Shown piece after piece: positions 43,387 through 53,042 of a DNA stretch of 64,000 nucleotides. A program made the translations under genes and the position numbers. The DNA is from Poriferisphaera corsica. Lineage in GTDB: Bacteria; Planctomycetota; Phycisphaerae; Phycisphaerales; Phycisphaeraceae. The notes beneath the pieces were generated by a model. The model did not search any database, was not told the origin of the DNA, and was given only the letters and a program-made list of their open reading frames with translations. The stretch's first letter is position 1. Each line of letters begins with the position of its first letter. The stretch is taken from positions 2,836,175 through 2,900,174 of the forward strand of contig NZ_CP036425.1 of NCBI RefSeq assembly GCF_007747445.1. The letters are read 5' to 3'.

Positions 43387-46300
43387 TTAATCTTCAATAT
43401 TCGGAGCTAGGTCGATCACAGGGAGTGATTGATTAATCGATGGGAGCGGAACATCAAGATAACGTGAGACGTTGGGAACCTGCAGAGCTGCGCGAAGCGC
43501 TCGGAGGTCTCTCATAAGTTCCTTCTTAAGAGCTGGATAGTATTGCTCAGTAAAGAAGAAGTATTTGGCGGCTTCCTCGTCAATGAGATAAACTTTGTCT
43601 GTTTTGATGCCAGGCATGAGGAGTTGGCGGCCGATAGCGAATTTGGAAAGCGTAAGCATGTCGTGGCCGCCGTTAAGACGGACAACTTGTTTGAGCAGAA
43701 TTGCCCGCTTAAGGCGTGCAAGATCTTTCTGATTTTGGATGAGTATCGTGTATTGCTGCTTACCCTCTTCGTTGACCTGATTCATTTTCCAAAGCAATTC
43801 ATCCCATGTGTGGCGATCAGGGCAATCGAGAATGCGGATATCGGGAACAGGTTGATTCAGAATATCGTCAACTGCACCGTCAGGCTGAAGTGTGTATGTG
43901 ATGGCAATGACACGCTCCTTGAGTGCATCAAAGATTAGATCAGTATCTTTCTTAGGCTTATCATCTGAATCAGCGTATACTTCGTCGGCGAAATCTTTGG
44001 CATAAGTCCAAAGGAAAGACACATCGAACTCAGCGATTGCATCTTCATCGGGTTCGAAGAAGATAATACGTTCCTCGTTGATTTTTTCATCAAGCTTGAG
44101 ACGTTTGATGACTTCATACATTTGACGGTAAACGAGGATAGGCTCGCCGGGGAAACGCTCACCGACAAAACGATCGAATGGATAGCTGGCGGCAAGACGA
44201 AAATCTCGTTCGACAGCCATATTCGCCAGGCGCTTATACTCTTGCAACTTTTCGTTCTTCAGCAGGAAACCGAGATCGAAAACATCTTCGGCTCGGATTC
44301 GATAAGCATCGCGGAACAGTTGATGATCGAAGCTATCGAAAGCGTCTTCGTCCTTAGGCAGATTGCGGCCAACCACGCGGTTGTTCGGCAGGATGTACGG
44401 AGTGATCACGATGATGACTTCACGGCGTTTCTTTTGCTTGTCGGTGCTGCGAAAGAGATTACCAATCAATGGTATGTCGCCGAGGAATGGAACTTTGTCG
44501 ATTTGACTGTTTTGATCACGGCTGACAAGACCACCGATAATGAAGGGGGTATTATTCGCAATACGCGTATGTGTTTGTACACGGCGAACAGAGATGCGTG
44601 GAGCTTGAGCGAGAACGTTTTGATCACGATCACGGATGACCAGTTCTTCACCAACGACTTCGTTCGAGACGATTCCATCGATTTGCATGCTAACTTCTTC
44701 AGCATTTGAAGCAACGCGAGGTCGCACATTTAAAAGAATACCAACGGGTATATATTTAAAATTCAATACAACCTCAGAAGTGCTGCTACCCTTATAACTG
44801 GTCGCTACGGGTAGTTCTTCGCCAACGCGAATCGATGCTTGTCGTGTGTCGAGTGTTAAAACACTGGGGCGTGAAAGAATTTCGGCGTTACCATCGCGAA
44901 CAAGCGCTTGAAGTTGAGCTCTCCATTTGCCATTGAGACCTTCAACGGAAATATCAAGCATTTTCGATTCATCATTTGCTGCTTGGAAATTGGGCAGCCG
45001 TCCAAAAATAACTTCTTGTATACGTTCAAGCTCACCGCCAAATGCGTCACCATCTACTGTCCACTGAACTCCTAGTTTTTGAAGTCCTGTTTCAGAAATT
45101 TCTAAAACCATGGCTTCAATATAAATCTGTTGTGCGGGCAAGTCGATGGTGTTTCGAATACGATCTAGAACATCAGAAAATTGCTCTGGTTTTGCGGGAT
45201 TGTATAGTACGAGCAAATCCATCGTACGAGCAGCATTCGTGTAGTTCTTAAGTTCTGAGGCTGTCGTTGGGGCTTGTGTCATACCAAACGAAGCGGGGCC
45301 GGATTTGGTGCCGCCAACAAGATCTACAAAGTCGGGGGTTGGCGTCAATACAATGGCGGGCAATTTTTTTACATCAACACTCCCGCTTGGTGTAATTTTC
45401 CTGTATTTGGTTGCATTCCCAAGACTTTCAATTTTGAAATCAATGCATTGAAAGCCAAAACCCTTTAGCAGCGCGACAGCACGATCCGCATCAATATAGC
45501 TGAGTGTAATCAGTTCACTTGCAAGATCTCGAACTTTTAGATTCTTGGTATTGTCATCAAGTTTTTGCTTTGCATCTCGAATGCTTTTTACGAAGTCGTC
45601 ACGCTCTTTCTTCGCAATATCTGGGATTGAGCCTAGTGTCTGTGCATATATGTAAACGTGAGGCGCTTGGCTACGATAGGTTTTGTAGCCGACATGTAAA
45701 AGATGCACGCCGTCTTTTTCTTCACGAGCGAGTACGATTTCATCATTAAGACCTGATGGCGCGGCAGGAAGTGTTTGGGAGAGCCAATCACTGGCTACGA
45801 CATAGCCTTTTTGTGATTTAGCGTTGCTGGTCGCGATGTCGATGAGTTCATCAAGTTCGAGCTTGTTAACGCCGGACATGGGAAAGAAATCGCCGATACC
45901 CTTGTAAATCTTTTTACTTTTTGATTGTGAACTAACCACAGCTTTAGGTTTATGATCGATTTTAACTGATTTGGGTGTGGCATTTGCTACACGTTTCTTG
46001 TCGATCACCGGCTTACTTACAGGCCTTGCGGGAACAGGTTTGGCTGCGGATGGAGCTGTTTTTTTTTCAGCTGGTTTCGCGACCGGCGCGGGTTTAAGAT
46101 CAGCTTTTTTCTGTTCAACGGCCTTTACAGCGGGCACAGGTTTGGAAGCAGGCTTTGCTTCTTGTGCGTAGATTGTGTTGGCATTAAAGCTCATCACACC
46201 AATCAGGATAGTGGCGATTGCCCAGTTCATCATCGTATTCATACTCTTTCCTATCCGGCCGGCCACTCCGTCGCCGTAACGTTCGTTTACTTGCTGCTTG

Positions 46301-48039
46301 TTGTAGATATTAACTGCTTTATCTGCGAGTTCTGCGACCATGTCAGCATGAGAGAGTAACTCACGGTTAGAGGTGATCATGATGACGGTTCTGCCCTTCA
46401 TGGCTTTAAGAACAGCAGGGATAATCGCTGCTTCGCTATCGGAATCAACGGAAGAAGTTGCTTCATCCAAGATAAGAATACGTGGATTTTTTAGCATTGC
46501 GCGGGCGAGCGCGATGCGTTGCATCTCGCCGCGTGAGAGGCTAATACCATCGTTACCACCGATATCTGTGCCGTACCCATGAGGAAGTGCTGAGATGATT
46601 TCATGCGCACCTGTTTTCTTGGCAACATCGATGATTTCATCAATGGTTGCTTCCGGGTTGGCATAATGGAGATTCTCGAGGATCGTGCTTTCAAAGAGAA
46701 GGCAATCCTGGAAGGCAATCCCGACGCTCTCACGAAGATGTTGCAAATCGTAGTCCTTGATATCGACGCCATCGATCGTAAGCATGCCTTTGGTGGTATC
46801 AACAAATCGGAGCAGGAGTTTCGCAAGAGTACTTTTACCTGAACCTGAGGGGCCCGTGAAAGCACAAACGGTGCCCGACTCGATTTCCAGATGAAAACTA
46901 TTAATGAGAGGTTCGCGATCATCGAAAGAAACCGCGACATCACGGAAAGCGATGTCGCCGCGAATTGGCTTTTTGATCGGGCTGACTACATCGGTTTCAG
47001 ATTCTTGAGAATCAAGTACTTCAAAGACGCGATCAATGCTGGCGGAGACACGTGTGAGCTTCGCAAACCCGCTCATAAGTTCCATGACATTGGGGTAGAG
47101 TTTCAGAACATACCCAAAGTACATCACAAAAACACCTGTGGTCATGACGTTGCCGTAGACTTGGTAAGCACCGAAGCCGATGAGCGAAATTGTGCCAAGC
47201 CCGATGAGCAAATCACCGACCACCTTTTGACGGACATGAAACTTTTTGCTGCGGATCTGGCTTTTGCGGGTGCGATCAATTGCTTTTGCGAAGGCGAGAT
47301 TCTCTCGGCTTTCGCCAGTAAAACCTTTAACGACTTCAGCAGCAAACAGTTTTTCAATCAGGCTGCTTTGCGCATCCGCAAGATGCTCTTGAGCTTCACT
47401 GCTTGCAGCTTTGATGGGGCGTTTAAACCATGTTGCGGCGAGAACATGAAGTGGAAGTACTGCGGTGGCGACAATGGCGAGTTTCCAGTTGATCGCATAA
47501 AGCACTGCGATCAGTGCTAAGAAAAGCAATAGCGACTGGAGCAGTGTTGGTAGATCGTCTTGTATGAATGATTGAATCATGAAGCTGTCGTTCATGACGC
47601 GGCTGGAGACTTTGCCGGGGCTATGCTTACGGTAGTAGCGGAGATTTTTTCGTTGCAGTTGCTCAAACAACTGCTTACGGAGCGAGAATGCGACATGCTC
47701 ACCAACATTCACGGCTGCAAACTTGCTGTAAAAATACAGTATGTTGCGCAAGCCGAAGTAGACGATGTACCCCCCGATAACGAACCAAAGAAACACAATC
47801 TTTCGGCCATTCAAAACTTCATCGATCAAAAACTTGCCCAGCATTTCGGGGACAAGCGAAACCCCAGTCAGGATCATCAACAGCATCAACATAAAAGTGA
47901 TCTGCTTGGTATTGGGGCGCAGCAAAGCACCAAGGCCTTTCAGTGAGCCCGCGAGGTCATCACTGGAAATTGCTCTCTTGGTTAATTTTTTCTTAGTCTT
48001 TAATTGTTCATCCGATTCGGATTTCATGCTCTGGCCCAT
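43387..48039 (-). CDS. ABC exporter fused in frame to a type II-like secretin, 1550 aa
   Basis: One frame without stop codons encodes two complete proteins. Residues 1-599 are an MsbA-type half exporter: six membrane segments (45-320), Walker A GPSGSGKST (396-404), Q-loop Q444, signature LSRGE (501-505), Walker B ILILDE (521-526). From 600 there is an ATG with signal-peptide character (MNTMMNWAIATILIGVM, ending near YAQE), a Pro/Ala/Lys-rich linker to about 690, N-type domains, a secretin core (about 970-1217: EILSRPSVLTLDTRQASI, VPFLGDIPLIGNLFRS, VIIVITPYIL) and a 330-residue extension. The ABC half would sit in the inner membrane, the secretin in the outer. A ribosome site lies before codon 600, so the secretin may also start alone. 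The switch His of the ATPase is replaced by Ser557. Confidence 0.75.
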   Translation of the reverse strand: MGQSMKSESDEQLKTKKKLTKRAISSDDLAGSLKGLGALLRPNTKQITFMLMLLMILTGVSLVPEMLGKFLIDEVLNGRKIVFLWFVIGGYIVYFGLRNILYFYSKFAAVNVGEHVAFSLRKQLFEQLQRKNLRYYRKHSPGKVSSRVMNDSFMIQSFIQDDLPTLLQSLLLFLALIAVLYAINWKLAIVATAVLPLHVLAATWFKRPIKAASSEAQEHLADAQSSLIEKLFAAEVVKGFTGESRENLAFAKAIDRTRKSQIRSKKFHVRQKVVGDLLIGLGTISLIGFGAYQVYGNVMTTGVFVMYFGYVLKLYPNVMELMSGFAKLTRVSASIDRVFEVLDSQESETDVVSPIKKPIRGDIAFRDVAVSFDDREPLINSFHLEIESGTVCAFTGPSGSGKSTLAKLLLRFVDTTKGMLTIDGVDIKDYDLQHLRESVGIAFQDCLLFESTILENLHYANPEATIDEIIDVAKKTGAHEIISALPHGYGTDIGGNDGISLSRGEMQRIALARAMLKNPRILILDEATSSVDSDSEAAIIPAVLKAMKGRTVIMITSNRELLSHADMVAELADKAVNIYNKQQVNERYGDGVAGRIGKSMNTMMNWAIATILIGVMSFNANTIYAQEAKPASKPVPAVKAVEQKKADLKPAPVAKPAEKKTAPSAAKPVPARPVSKPVIDKKRVANATPKSVKIDHKPKAVVSSQSKSKKIYKGIGDFFPMSGVNKLELDELIDIATSNAKSQKGYVVASDWLSQTLPAAPSGLNDEIVLAREEKDGVHLLHVGYKTYRSQAPHVYIYAQTLGSIPDIAKKERDDFVKSIRDAKQKLDDNTKNLKVRDLASELITLSYIDADRAVALLKGFGFQCIDFKIESLGNATKYRKITPSGSVDVKKLPAIVLTPTPDFVDLVGGTKSGPASFGMTQAPTTASELKNYTNAARTMDLLVLYNPAKPEQFSDVLDRIRNTIDLPAQQIYIEAMVLEISETGLQKLGVQWTVDGDAFGGELERIQEVIFGRLPNFQAANDESKMLDISVEGLNGKWRAQLQALVRDGNAEILSRPSVLTLDTRQASIRVGEELPVATSYKGSSTSEVVLNFKYIPVGILLNVRPRVASNAEEVSMQIDGIVSNEVVGEELVIRDRDQNVLAQAPRISVRRVQTHTRIANNTPFIIGGLVSRDQNSQIDKVPFLGDIPLIGNLFRSTDKQKKRREVIIVITPYILPNNRVVGRNLPKDEDAFDSFDHQLFRDAYRIRAEDVFDLGFLLKNEKLQEYKRLANMAVERDFRLAASYPFDRFVGERFPGEPILVYRQMYEVIKRLKLDEKINEERIIFFEPDEDAIAEFDVSFLWTYAKDFADEVYADSDDKPKKDTDLIFDALKERVIAITYTLQPDGAVDDILNQPVPDIRILDCPDRHTWDELLWKMNQVNEEGKQQYTILIQNQKDLARLKRAILLKQVVRLNGGHDMLTLSKFAIGRQLLMPGIKTDKVYLIDEEAAKYFFFTEQYYPALKKELMRDLRALRAALQVPNVSRYLDVPLPSINQSLPVIDLAPNIED
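46240..46252 (-). promoter_or_regulatory. Internal ribosome-binding site and possible secretin start
   Basis: Within the 1550-codon frame, AGGA (46252-46249) lies six bases before an ATG at 46242 that opens a signal peptide. It would give a separate 951-residue secretin. Confidence 0.65.
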
Positions 48040-48425
48040 TCGAGCGTCCTGCTCAATAATGTTGACTTCATGTCTGGTCAGAAGCGATACGCCACTTCAT
48101 GCAAACTGCAAATATACAGATACGCACGGAGCATACACCACAAAGGAGTCGAAACTCACCCAATCATCCCACGATGCGGCCAATGCATATATGGGCACAT
48201 TTTCCACGAATCTGCCCCAATCAGCAAGCTTCTTCTTACACAACGATCATTTGACATCACGATTGGTGAACTCGCGTCAATAACCCCTCAGATATGAGAA
48301 TTATCGGCTAAACCCTTGTCGATCACCTCCATTTTAGCACGTACACTAAAACCAGTGACGGGAAAATGCAGGCTACGCCAACTTCAGGTCGATTCATTAC
48401 TAGCCGACACACCGGAGATCACTCC
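48040..48425. other. Intergenic region between divergent genes, at a GC-skew switch
   Basis: About 385 bp with the promoters of both the ABC-secretin gene and the polysaccharide locus, none of them clear. The + strand changes from G-rich to C-rich at about this point (48.0-48.1 kb). Confidence 0.45.
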
Positions 48426-50711
48426 ATGCCCAAGCAGCAGACAAGCTCAACCGATGCCAATATCAACAAGCAGCAATCCTCCACATTACCGGAGGGGCTG
48501 CCTGCAGGTATCGCTCGCCTGCCAGATATCGATTTGAGACAGCTCTATCAATTAACTGATGATACGGGCATCTTTCAACACGCGGTTTATGCGGCTCCAG
48601 ACCCCAATCACGGCTATTGCATTGATGATAATGCCAGAGCACTGATCGCAGCAGTGCTTCATGCGAGGCTTCGTGGCTACGACGAGCGAATTGTTCCATT
48701 GCAGCGATATCTAACTTTTTTAGCCTACGCATACAACGAAGACACGCATGCATTTCGTAATTTCATGGGATATGATCGCCATTGGCTAGAGGACATTGGC
48801 TCGACTGATTCGCAAGGCCGCACAATCTGGGCGCTCGGCCTGACGGTGCATCATGCACCCAATGATATCATTCGTGAATTGGCGGAGCAGCTTCTATTTA
48901 AAAGCTACCAAGCTGCATCACATTTCAAATTCATACGCTCACAGACCTTTTCCCTGATCGGGCTACAGGAATACCTAAGCTACAATCCTGATCACAAAGA
49001 GATCCGTGAACTTAGAGATGTGATCGCAAATCGTTTGTTCGATCGCTACAAAGAGAACGCAACACAAGATTGGCCATGGTGGGAAAATACCGTGACCTAT
49101 GACAACGCCAAACTCCCGCATGCACTTTTAATTTGCGGCAAAGACATGCGTCGAGATGATATGGTCGAAGCAGCACTAACTTCACTTGAATGGCTATATG
49201 AAGTACAGCTGGCTGACGATGGGCATTTATCGATTATTGGGAATGATGGCTGGCTTCAAAAAGGTCACACAAAAGCAATGTTTGATCAGCAGCCTCTAGA
49301 AGCTTATGCCATGATACATGGCTGCCTCACAGCCGCTGCCATGACAAAAGACAGTAAATGGGCAAAATATGCCTGGAATTGTTTTTCATGGTTCACTGGT
49401 AGAAATGATACTGGCATACCACTCTATCACCCGGATACTGGAGGTTGCCAAGATGGGCTTGAAGCAAGCGGGCCGAATAAAAACCAAGGCGCTGAATCCT
49501 CATTAGCGTACCTTCTATCTGTATTGGAGCTACATCTATATTATGAGTTACTTGCAGCTCGGATCACTTCAACACAGCCTGAAACTTTCGGTATTGGCTT
49601 GATTGGTGATGGCAATACTGCGGCCTTTACAATGCAGAACTTTGTCAAACATGAGCACCTTAGACCAATTTCAGCATGGTCCACTGCTCCAGAAAAAGTC
49701 AAACATATCACAAGCCCCCTGAGCATGACTGCCTGCAATGATTTGAAAGACTTGCTTGACGACCCTCGTATACAGATCATTTACATCGCCAGTCAACCCA
49801 ACATGCGTTCTTCACATGCAATCGCAGCTCTCAATGCAGGGAAGCATGTACTACTTGAAAAACCAATCGCAACAGATCTGGGTAGCGCTCACCAAATCAT
49901 TCAAACAGCTCATCAACGAGATCTTGTCTTGGGCGTGAATCTAATGATGCGATTCGGCCCCCTAACACATCCTGTCAAACAGTTGATTAGACGATCAATT
50001 CTCGGTATGCCTTTGCGTGGCTATTACATCAACCGCGCGGGTGATGCTGGATTACCTGACAACCACTGGTTTTGGGACAATGAAATTTCTGGCGGCATCT
50101 TTATTGAACATGGTGTACATGCTTTCGATTTAATGCGTTATTGGCTTGGTGAGTCACAAGTACTCTCAGCTTCTCGTTTTCGACGCCACTTCAACGATGA
50201 TCCGAATGAACAATCACTGATAGATCAAGCAACATGCGATCTGAGATATGGATACCAAACAACGGTAAATTTCTATCATGGCTTCAATCAACCTGTGCCT
50301 TTAGATATGCAAGATTCTCGCATCATCTTTGAGAGAGGACAGATTATTTTACGGGGTTGGATACCATCCCAAATCGAAATCCGCGGCATTCTGACCAATT
50401 CCGAAATCGATCAATTGCAAGCACTTTTCCCTAAAGCCACAATCAAAACAATTCGCACCTTCGATGAGCCACTCGATATCATGCATCATCACGGCAGGAG
50501 TACACGAATTGATTGTGAAATACATCTAAAATGGTCTAGCGATCACGACAAGCAAACACTCTATAGCAACGCAACACAACACTTGATGCAAGATTTTATC
50601 AAACGCATTGAACACCGTCGGCATCGACTTCGTGCTGACGCCAATGATGCATTGGCTGCTCTGATGATTGCACTCGATGCTGACCGTATTGCAAAGGGTG
50701 TAACGCCATGA
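48426..50711 (+). CDS. Helical-barrel (glycan-processing-like) domain fused to Gfo/Idh/MocA oxidoreductase
   Basis: The 761-residue protein has two parts. The first roughly 360 residues are an alpha-helical domain with GYCIDDNARALIAAVLHA, MGYDRHWLEDIGS, RTIWALG, WPWWENTVTYDNAKLPHAL and NKNQGAESSLAYLLS. This pattern is seen in an (alpha/alpha)6-type domain attached to glycosyltransferases and in mannan-related operons. The rest is a Gfo/Idh/MocA dehydrogenase: FGIGLIGDGNTAAF (dinucleotide fold), GKHVLLEKPIA, and the substrate-domain stretch SGGIFIEHGVHAFDLMRYWLG. It should oxidise or epimerise a sugar, perhaps nucleotide-linked. The start is the ATG at 48426 with GGAG. The stop overlaps the next, paralogous gene. 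Confidence 0.75.
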   Translation: MPKQQTSSTDANINKQQSSTLPEGLPAGIARLPDIDLRQLYQLTDDTGIFQHAVYAAPDPNHGYCIDDNARALIAAVLHARLRGYDERIVPLQRYLTFLAYAYNEDTHAFRNFMGYDRHWLEDIGSTDSQGRTIWALGLTVHHAPNDIIRELAEQLLFKSYQAASHFKFIRSQTFSLIGLQEYLSYNPDHKEIRELRDVIANRLFDRYKENATQDWPWWENTVTYDNAKLPHALLICGKDMRRDDMVEAALTSLEWLYEVQLADDGHLSIIGNDGWLQKGHTKAMFDQQPLEAYAMIHGCLTAAAMTKDSKWAKYAWNCFSWFTGRNDTGIPLYHPDTGGCQDGLEASGPNKNQGAESSLAYLLSVLELHLYYELLAARITSTQPETFGIGLIGDGNTAAFTMQNFVKHEHLRPISAWSTAPEKVKHITSPLSMTACNDLKDLLDDPRIQIIYIASQPNMRSSHAIAALNAGKHVLLEKPIATDLGSAHQIIQTAHQRDLVLGVNLMMRFGPLTHPVKQLIRRSILGMPLRGYYINRAGDAGLPDNHWFWDNEISGGIFIEHGVHAFDLMRYWLGESQVLSASRFRRHFNDDPNEQSLIDQATCDLRYGYQTTVNFYHGFNQPVPLDMQDSRIIFERGQIILRGWIPSQIEIRGILTNSEIDQLQALFPKATIKTIRTFDEPLDIMHHHGRSTRIDCEIHLKWSSDHDKQTLYSNATQHLMQDFIKRIEHRRHRLRADANDALAALMIALDADRIAKGVTP

Positions 50712-51871
50712 CGTCAGATGATATGACTAATCCCCCCATCCGTTATGCGCTTATTGGTTGCGGCGGTTTTGGTAGATTCTGTCTCGATCAATACAAGCAA
50801 ATGTCGAATCTTAAAATTGTTGGCGTATTTGATCTTGATCAAACACTCTGTACAAAAACTGCGATCGAACATCAAATCACCGCCTACACAGATATAGACC
50901 AACTTCTCAAGTCTGATGAAATTGATCTCGTACATATTGCAACGCCACCTTTTGCTCATACCAATATCGCAATTCAAGCTTTGAATAATGGCAAACATGT
51001 GCTGTGCGAGAAACCATTGACCCTGACACTCGACGAAGCTCAATGCATGATTGAGCTTGCCCGTTCACAAAAACGTGTTCTCGCCGCGAATCTCATCATG
51101 CGATACGACCCTCTATCACAAAAGGTCAAACAGCTCATTGATTCGAATATCCTTGGCCAGCCTTTACATGGTTTTTTTGAAAATTACGCAGCTGACGAAC
51201 CACTCCCCCCAACTCATTGGTTTTGGAAACCTGAACTCTCTGGCGGCATTTTTATTGAGCATGGCGTGCATTTTTTCGATCTCTATCGCTACTGGCTAGG
51301 TGATTTCAAAATATCTAGCGCCCAGCACACCGCACGACCCAATCAACTAACCGATGATGGCCGCCCTATCATGGATCAAGTCAATTGCACCGCTATTGTT
51401 CGCGACTATATTCCTGTCAATTTTTATCACGGATTCACACAACCCCATCGTTTAGATCGACAAGAGATGCGTATCGTTTTTGAACGTGGTTCTATCCGTC
51501 TTTTCGAATGGGTCCCAACATCATACGAACTCGATTGCATTCTCAGTAAACATGACTTCGAGCAAGTACAAACCATTTTGCAGCCTCAGTCTTTCGAGAT
51601 CACTGAGAACTACAGTCAAACTGATCGTGAATTTCATTCGTATAATCGTGACTACCTAATCGATGGCCGATATCGCATCACCGGTGACGTCCAGATGCCC
51701 AAGACAGATCTTTACGGCCACATGGTCCGCGCACTTCTTGACGATCAAATCACTTTCATCCATAACCCCAACCATCAACGCCTGCTGACCGAAGACAATG
51801 GATTCACATCTCTTCAAGCCGCCGTACATGCAACTGAACTTGCCTCGCAATTGGGTTCACCATTCAAATAA
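50708..51871 (+). CDS. Gfo/Idh/MocA-family sugar oxidoreductase
   Basis: The 387-residue protein has the N-terminal dinucleotide fold (YALIGCGGFGRFCLDQY), the family EKP motif (GKHVLCEKPLTLTL) and the C-terminal substrate domain. It is a clear paralogue of the C-terminal half of the preceding gene: both share LG-PL-G, HWFW, SGGIFIEHGVH-FDL-RYWLG and NFYHGF. Its ATG overlaps the previous stop (ATGA), so the two are co-translated and may form a heteromer. Substrate unknown; probably sugar modification for the nearby polysaccharide locus. Confidence 0.87.
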   Translation: MTSDDMTNPPIRYALIGCGGFGRFCLDQYKQMSNLKIVGVFDLDQTLCTKTAIEHQITAYTDIDQLLKSDEIDLVHIATPPFAHTNIAIQALNNGKHVLCEKPLTLTLDEAQCMIELARSQKRVLAANLIMRYDPLSQKVKQLIDSNILGQPLHGFFENYAADEPLPPTHWFWKPELSGGIFIEHGVHFFDLYRYWLGDFKISSAQHTARPNQLTDDGRPIMDQVNCTAIVRDYIPVNFYHGFTQPHRLDRQEMRIVFERGSIRLFEWVPTSYELDCILSKHDFEQVQTILQPQSFEITENYSQTDREFHSYNRDYLIDGRYRITGDVQMPKTDLYGHMVRALLDDQITFIHNPNHQRLLTEDNGFTSLQAAVHATELASQLGSPFK

Positions 51872-51927
51872 AGTTCGCAAACAAGAGTGCCCGCGAACAT
51901 AATCGTTATCAACATCATGCAAAATTT

Positions 51928-52578
51928 TTATTCTCGGGGTGTTGCAACACCTTCCATCAACTCCTGAGCATCAATGACCGCTTGCGCTAATTCCGCCATT
52001 GGACGCCTGGTATCTCGAGATTGTTTTTGCAATCGCCGCATCGCTTCAGATTCGCTCAGCCCAAGATTTTGCATGATCAAGCCTTTCGCTCGCTCAATAA
52101 GCTTGCGATCTGCCAATCGTTTTTCTAACAATGCACATTCAAGCTCAGCTTTGCGTTTCTCAAGATACCGCTGCCAAGCCACCGTCATCGATACTCGAAG
52201 CGTATCTGCACTCACCGGCTTCAACAGGTATCCGATCACACCCAAATCACCCGCTGCTTCAACATACTCACGATCACTGTATGCACTCACGATCATGACC
52301 GGTATACCCATCTCTTCATATAGCACCTTCGCCGCCTCAAGCCCTGTCATCTCCGGCATGCGCAGATCCAATAGAGCAATGTCCGGTCGTTTTTCGCGCG
52401 CAAGATCAATAACCTTGCGACCGTTCGATGCCATGCCCAGAACTTCGTAACCTAGCCCAGTGAGTTCCTCGCACAGACTCCTCGCCAGAAGATGTTCATC
52501 CTCTGCAATGATGACTGTGCGCACCTCTGGTAACGCAGCTCCGCGACTTGTAGCCTTGTCAGACTCAAAATTCGCCAT
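51928..52578 (-). CDS. Response regulator with ANTAR RNA-binding output domain
   Basis: The 216-residue protein has a receiver domain (TVIIAEDEHLLARSLCEEL, phosphorylatable Asp in IALLDLRMPEM, the SAYSD switch Thr/Ser and the KPVS lysine). An ANTAR domain follows (LIERAKGLIMQNLGLSESEAMRRLQKQSRDTRRPM, noted here as ERAKGLIMQNLGLSESEA). ANTAR domains bind paired RNA hairpins and prevent transcription termination. The start is the ATG at 52578; an in-frame upstream TTG is unlikely. It is convergent with the Gfo/Idh/MocA gene and divergent from the exporter genes. No cognate histidine kinase is next to it. Confidence 0.92.
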   Translation of the reverse strand: MANFESDKATSRGAALPEVRTVIIAEDEHLLARSLCEELTGLGYEVLGMASNGRKVIDLAREKRPDIALLDLRMPEMTGLEAAKVLYEEMGIPVMIVSAYSDREYVEAAGDLGVIGYLLKPVSADTLRVSMTVAWQRYLEKRKAELECALLEKRLADRKLIERAKGLIMQNLGLSESEAMRRLQKQSRDTRRPMAELAQAVIDAQELMEGVATPRE

Positions 52579-53042
52579 TTTCTTTTCCCAGATTTTCAAA
52601 AATTCTATCCGTTGCCCTCCATCAACCGTACGCGTCCAAACCCGACGAATGTCGTTCCATCCAAAATAATGATATGCAAACGGTTAAATACGAAGGCAAT
52701 TAAATGTTACCCGATTTAGTAGTTCCGGCATACCTTGTTTCGATCATTTACTTTTCCCCCATTTTTATACACACTTATAAACCCTTCTCATGCCTGATCT
52801 TCCCAGTACTACAAACATTCACACTCAAACTAACAAAATCAATTTAGTTAACTTTTACATTCATACACTCAAATGGAAGTACGTCCAATAATTCTCATTT
52901 CACGTAAAAACCCCTCGTCCGATCATAACTTCGATTAAGTCCCCACAACTAACCGTCGATAACCCCTGTGACTTCTGTAACGGTTGCGCGACCTATGCCG
53001 CGCATCTCTGAACCGATAACACAGCAGCCACAGGGAAAAGCA
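52579..53042. other. Intergenic region upstream of the polysaccharide exporter
   Basis: About 460 bp between the divergent ANTAR and wzm-type genes. The last 75 bp are open in the wzm frame and could be coding if translation starts at 52968 (GTG) or 52995 (ATG). No clear ANTAR target (two short hairpins followed by a terminator) was found in this stretch. Confidence 0.4.

Noticed and set aside
52579-52967. An ANTAR-controlled leader upstream of the exporter genes
   Set aside because: No pair of short hairpins followed by a terminator could be found.
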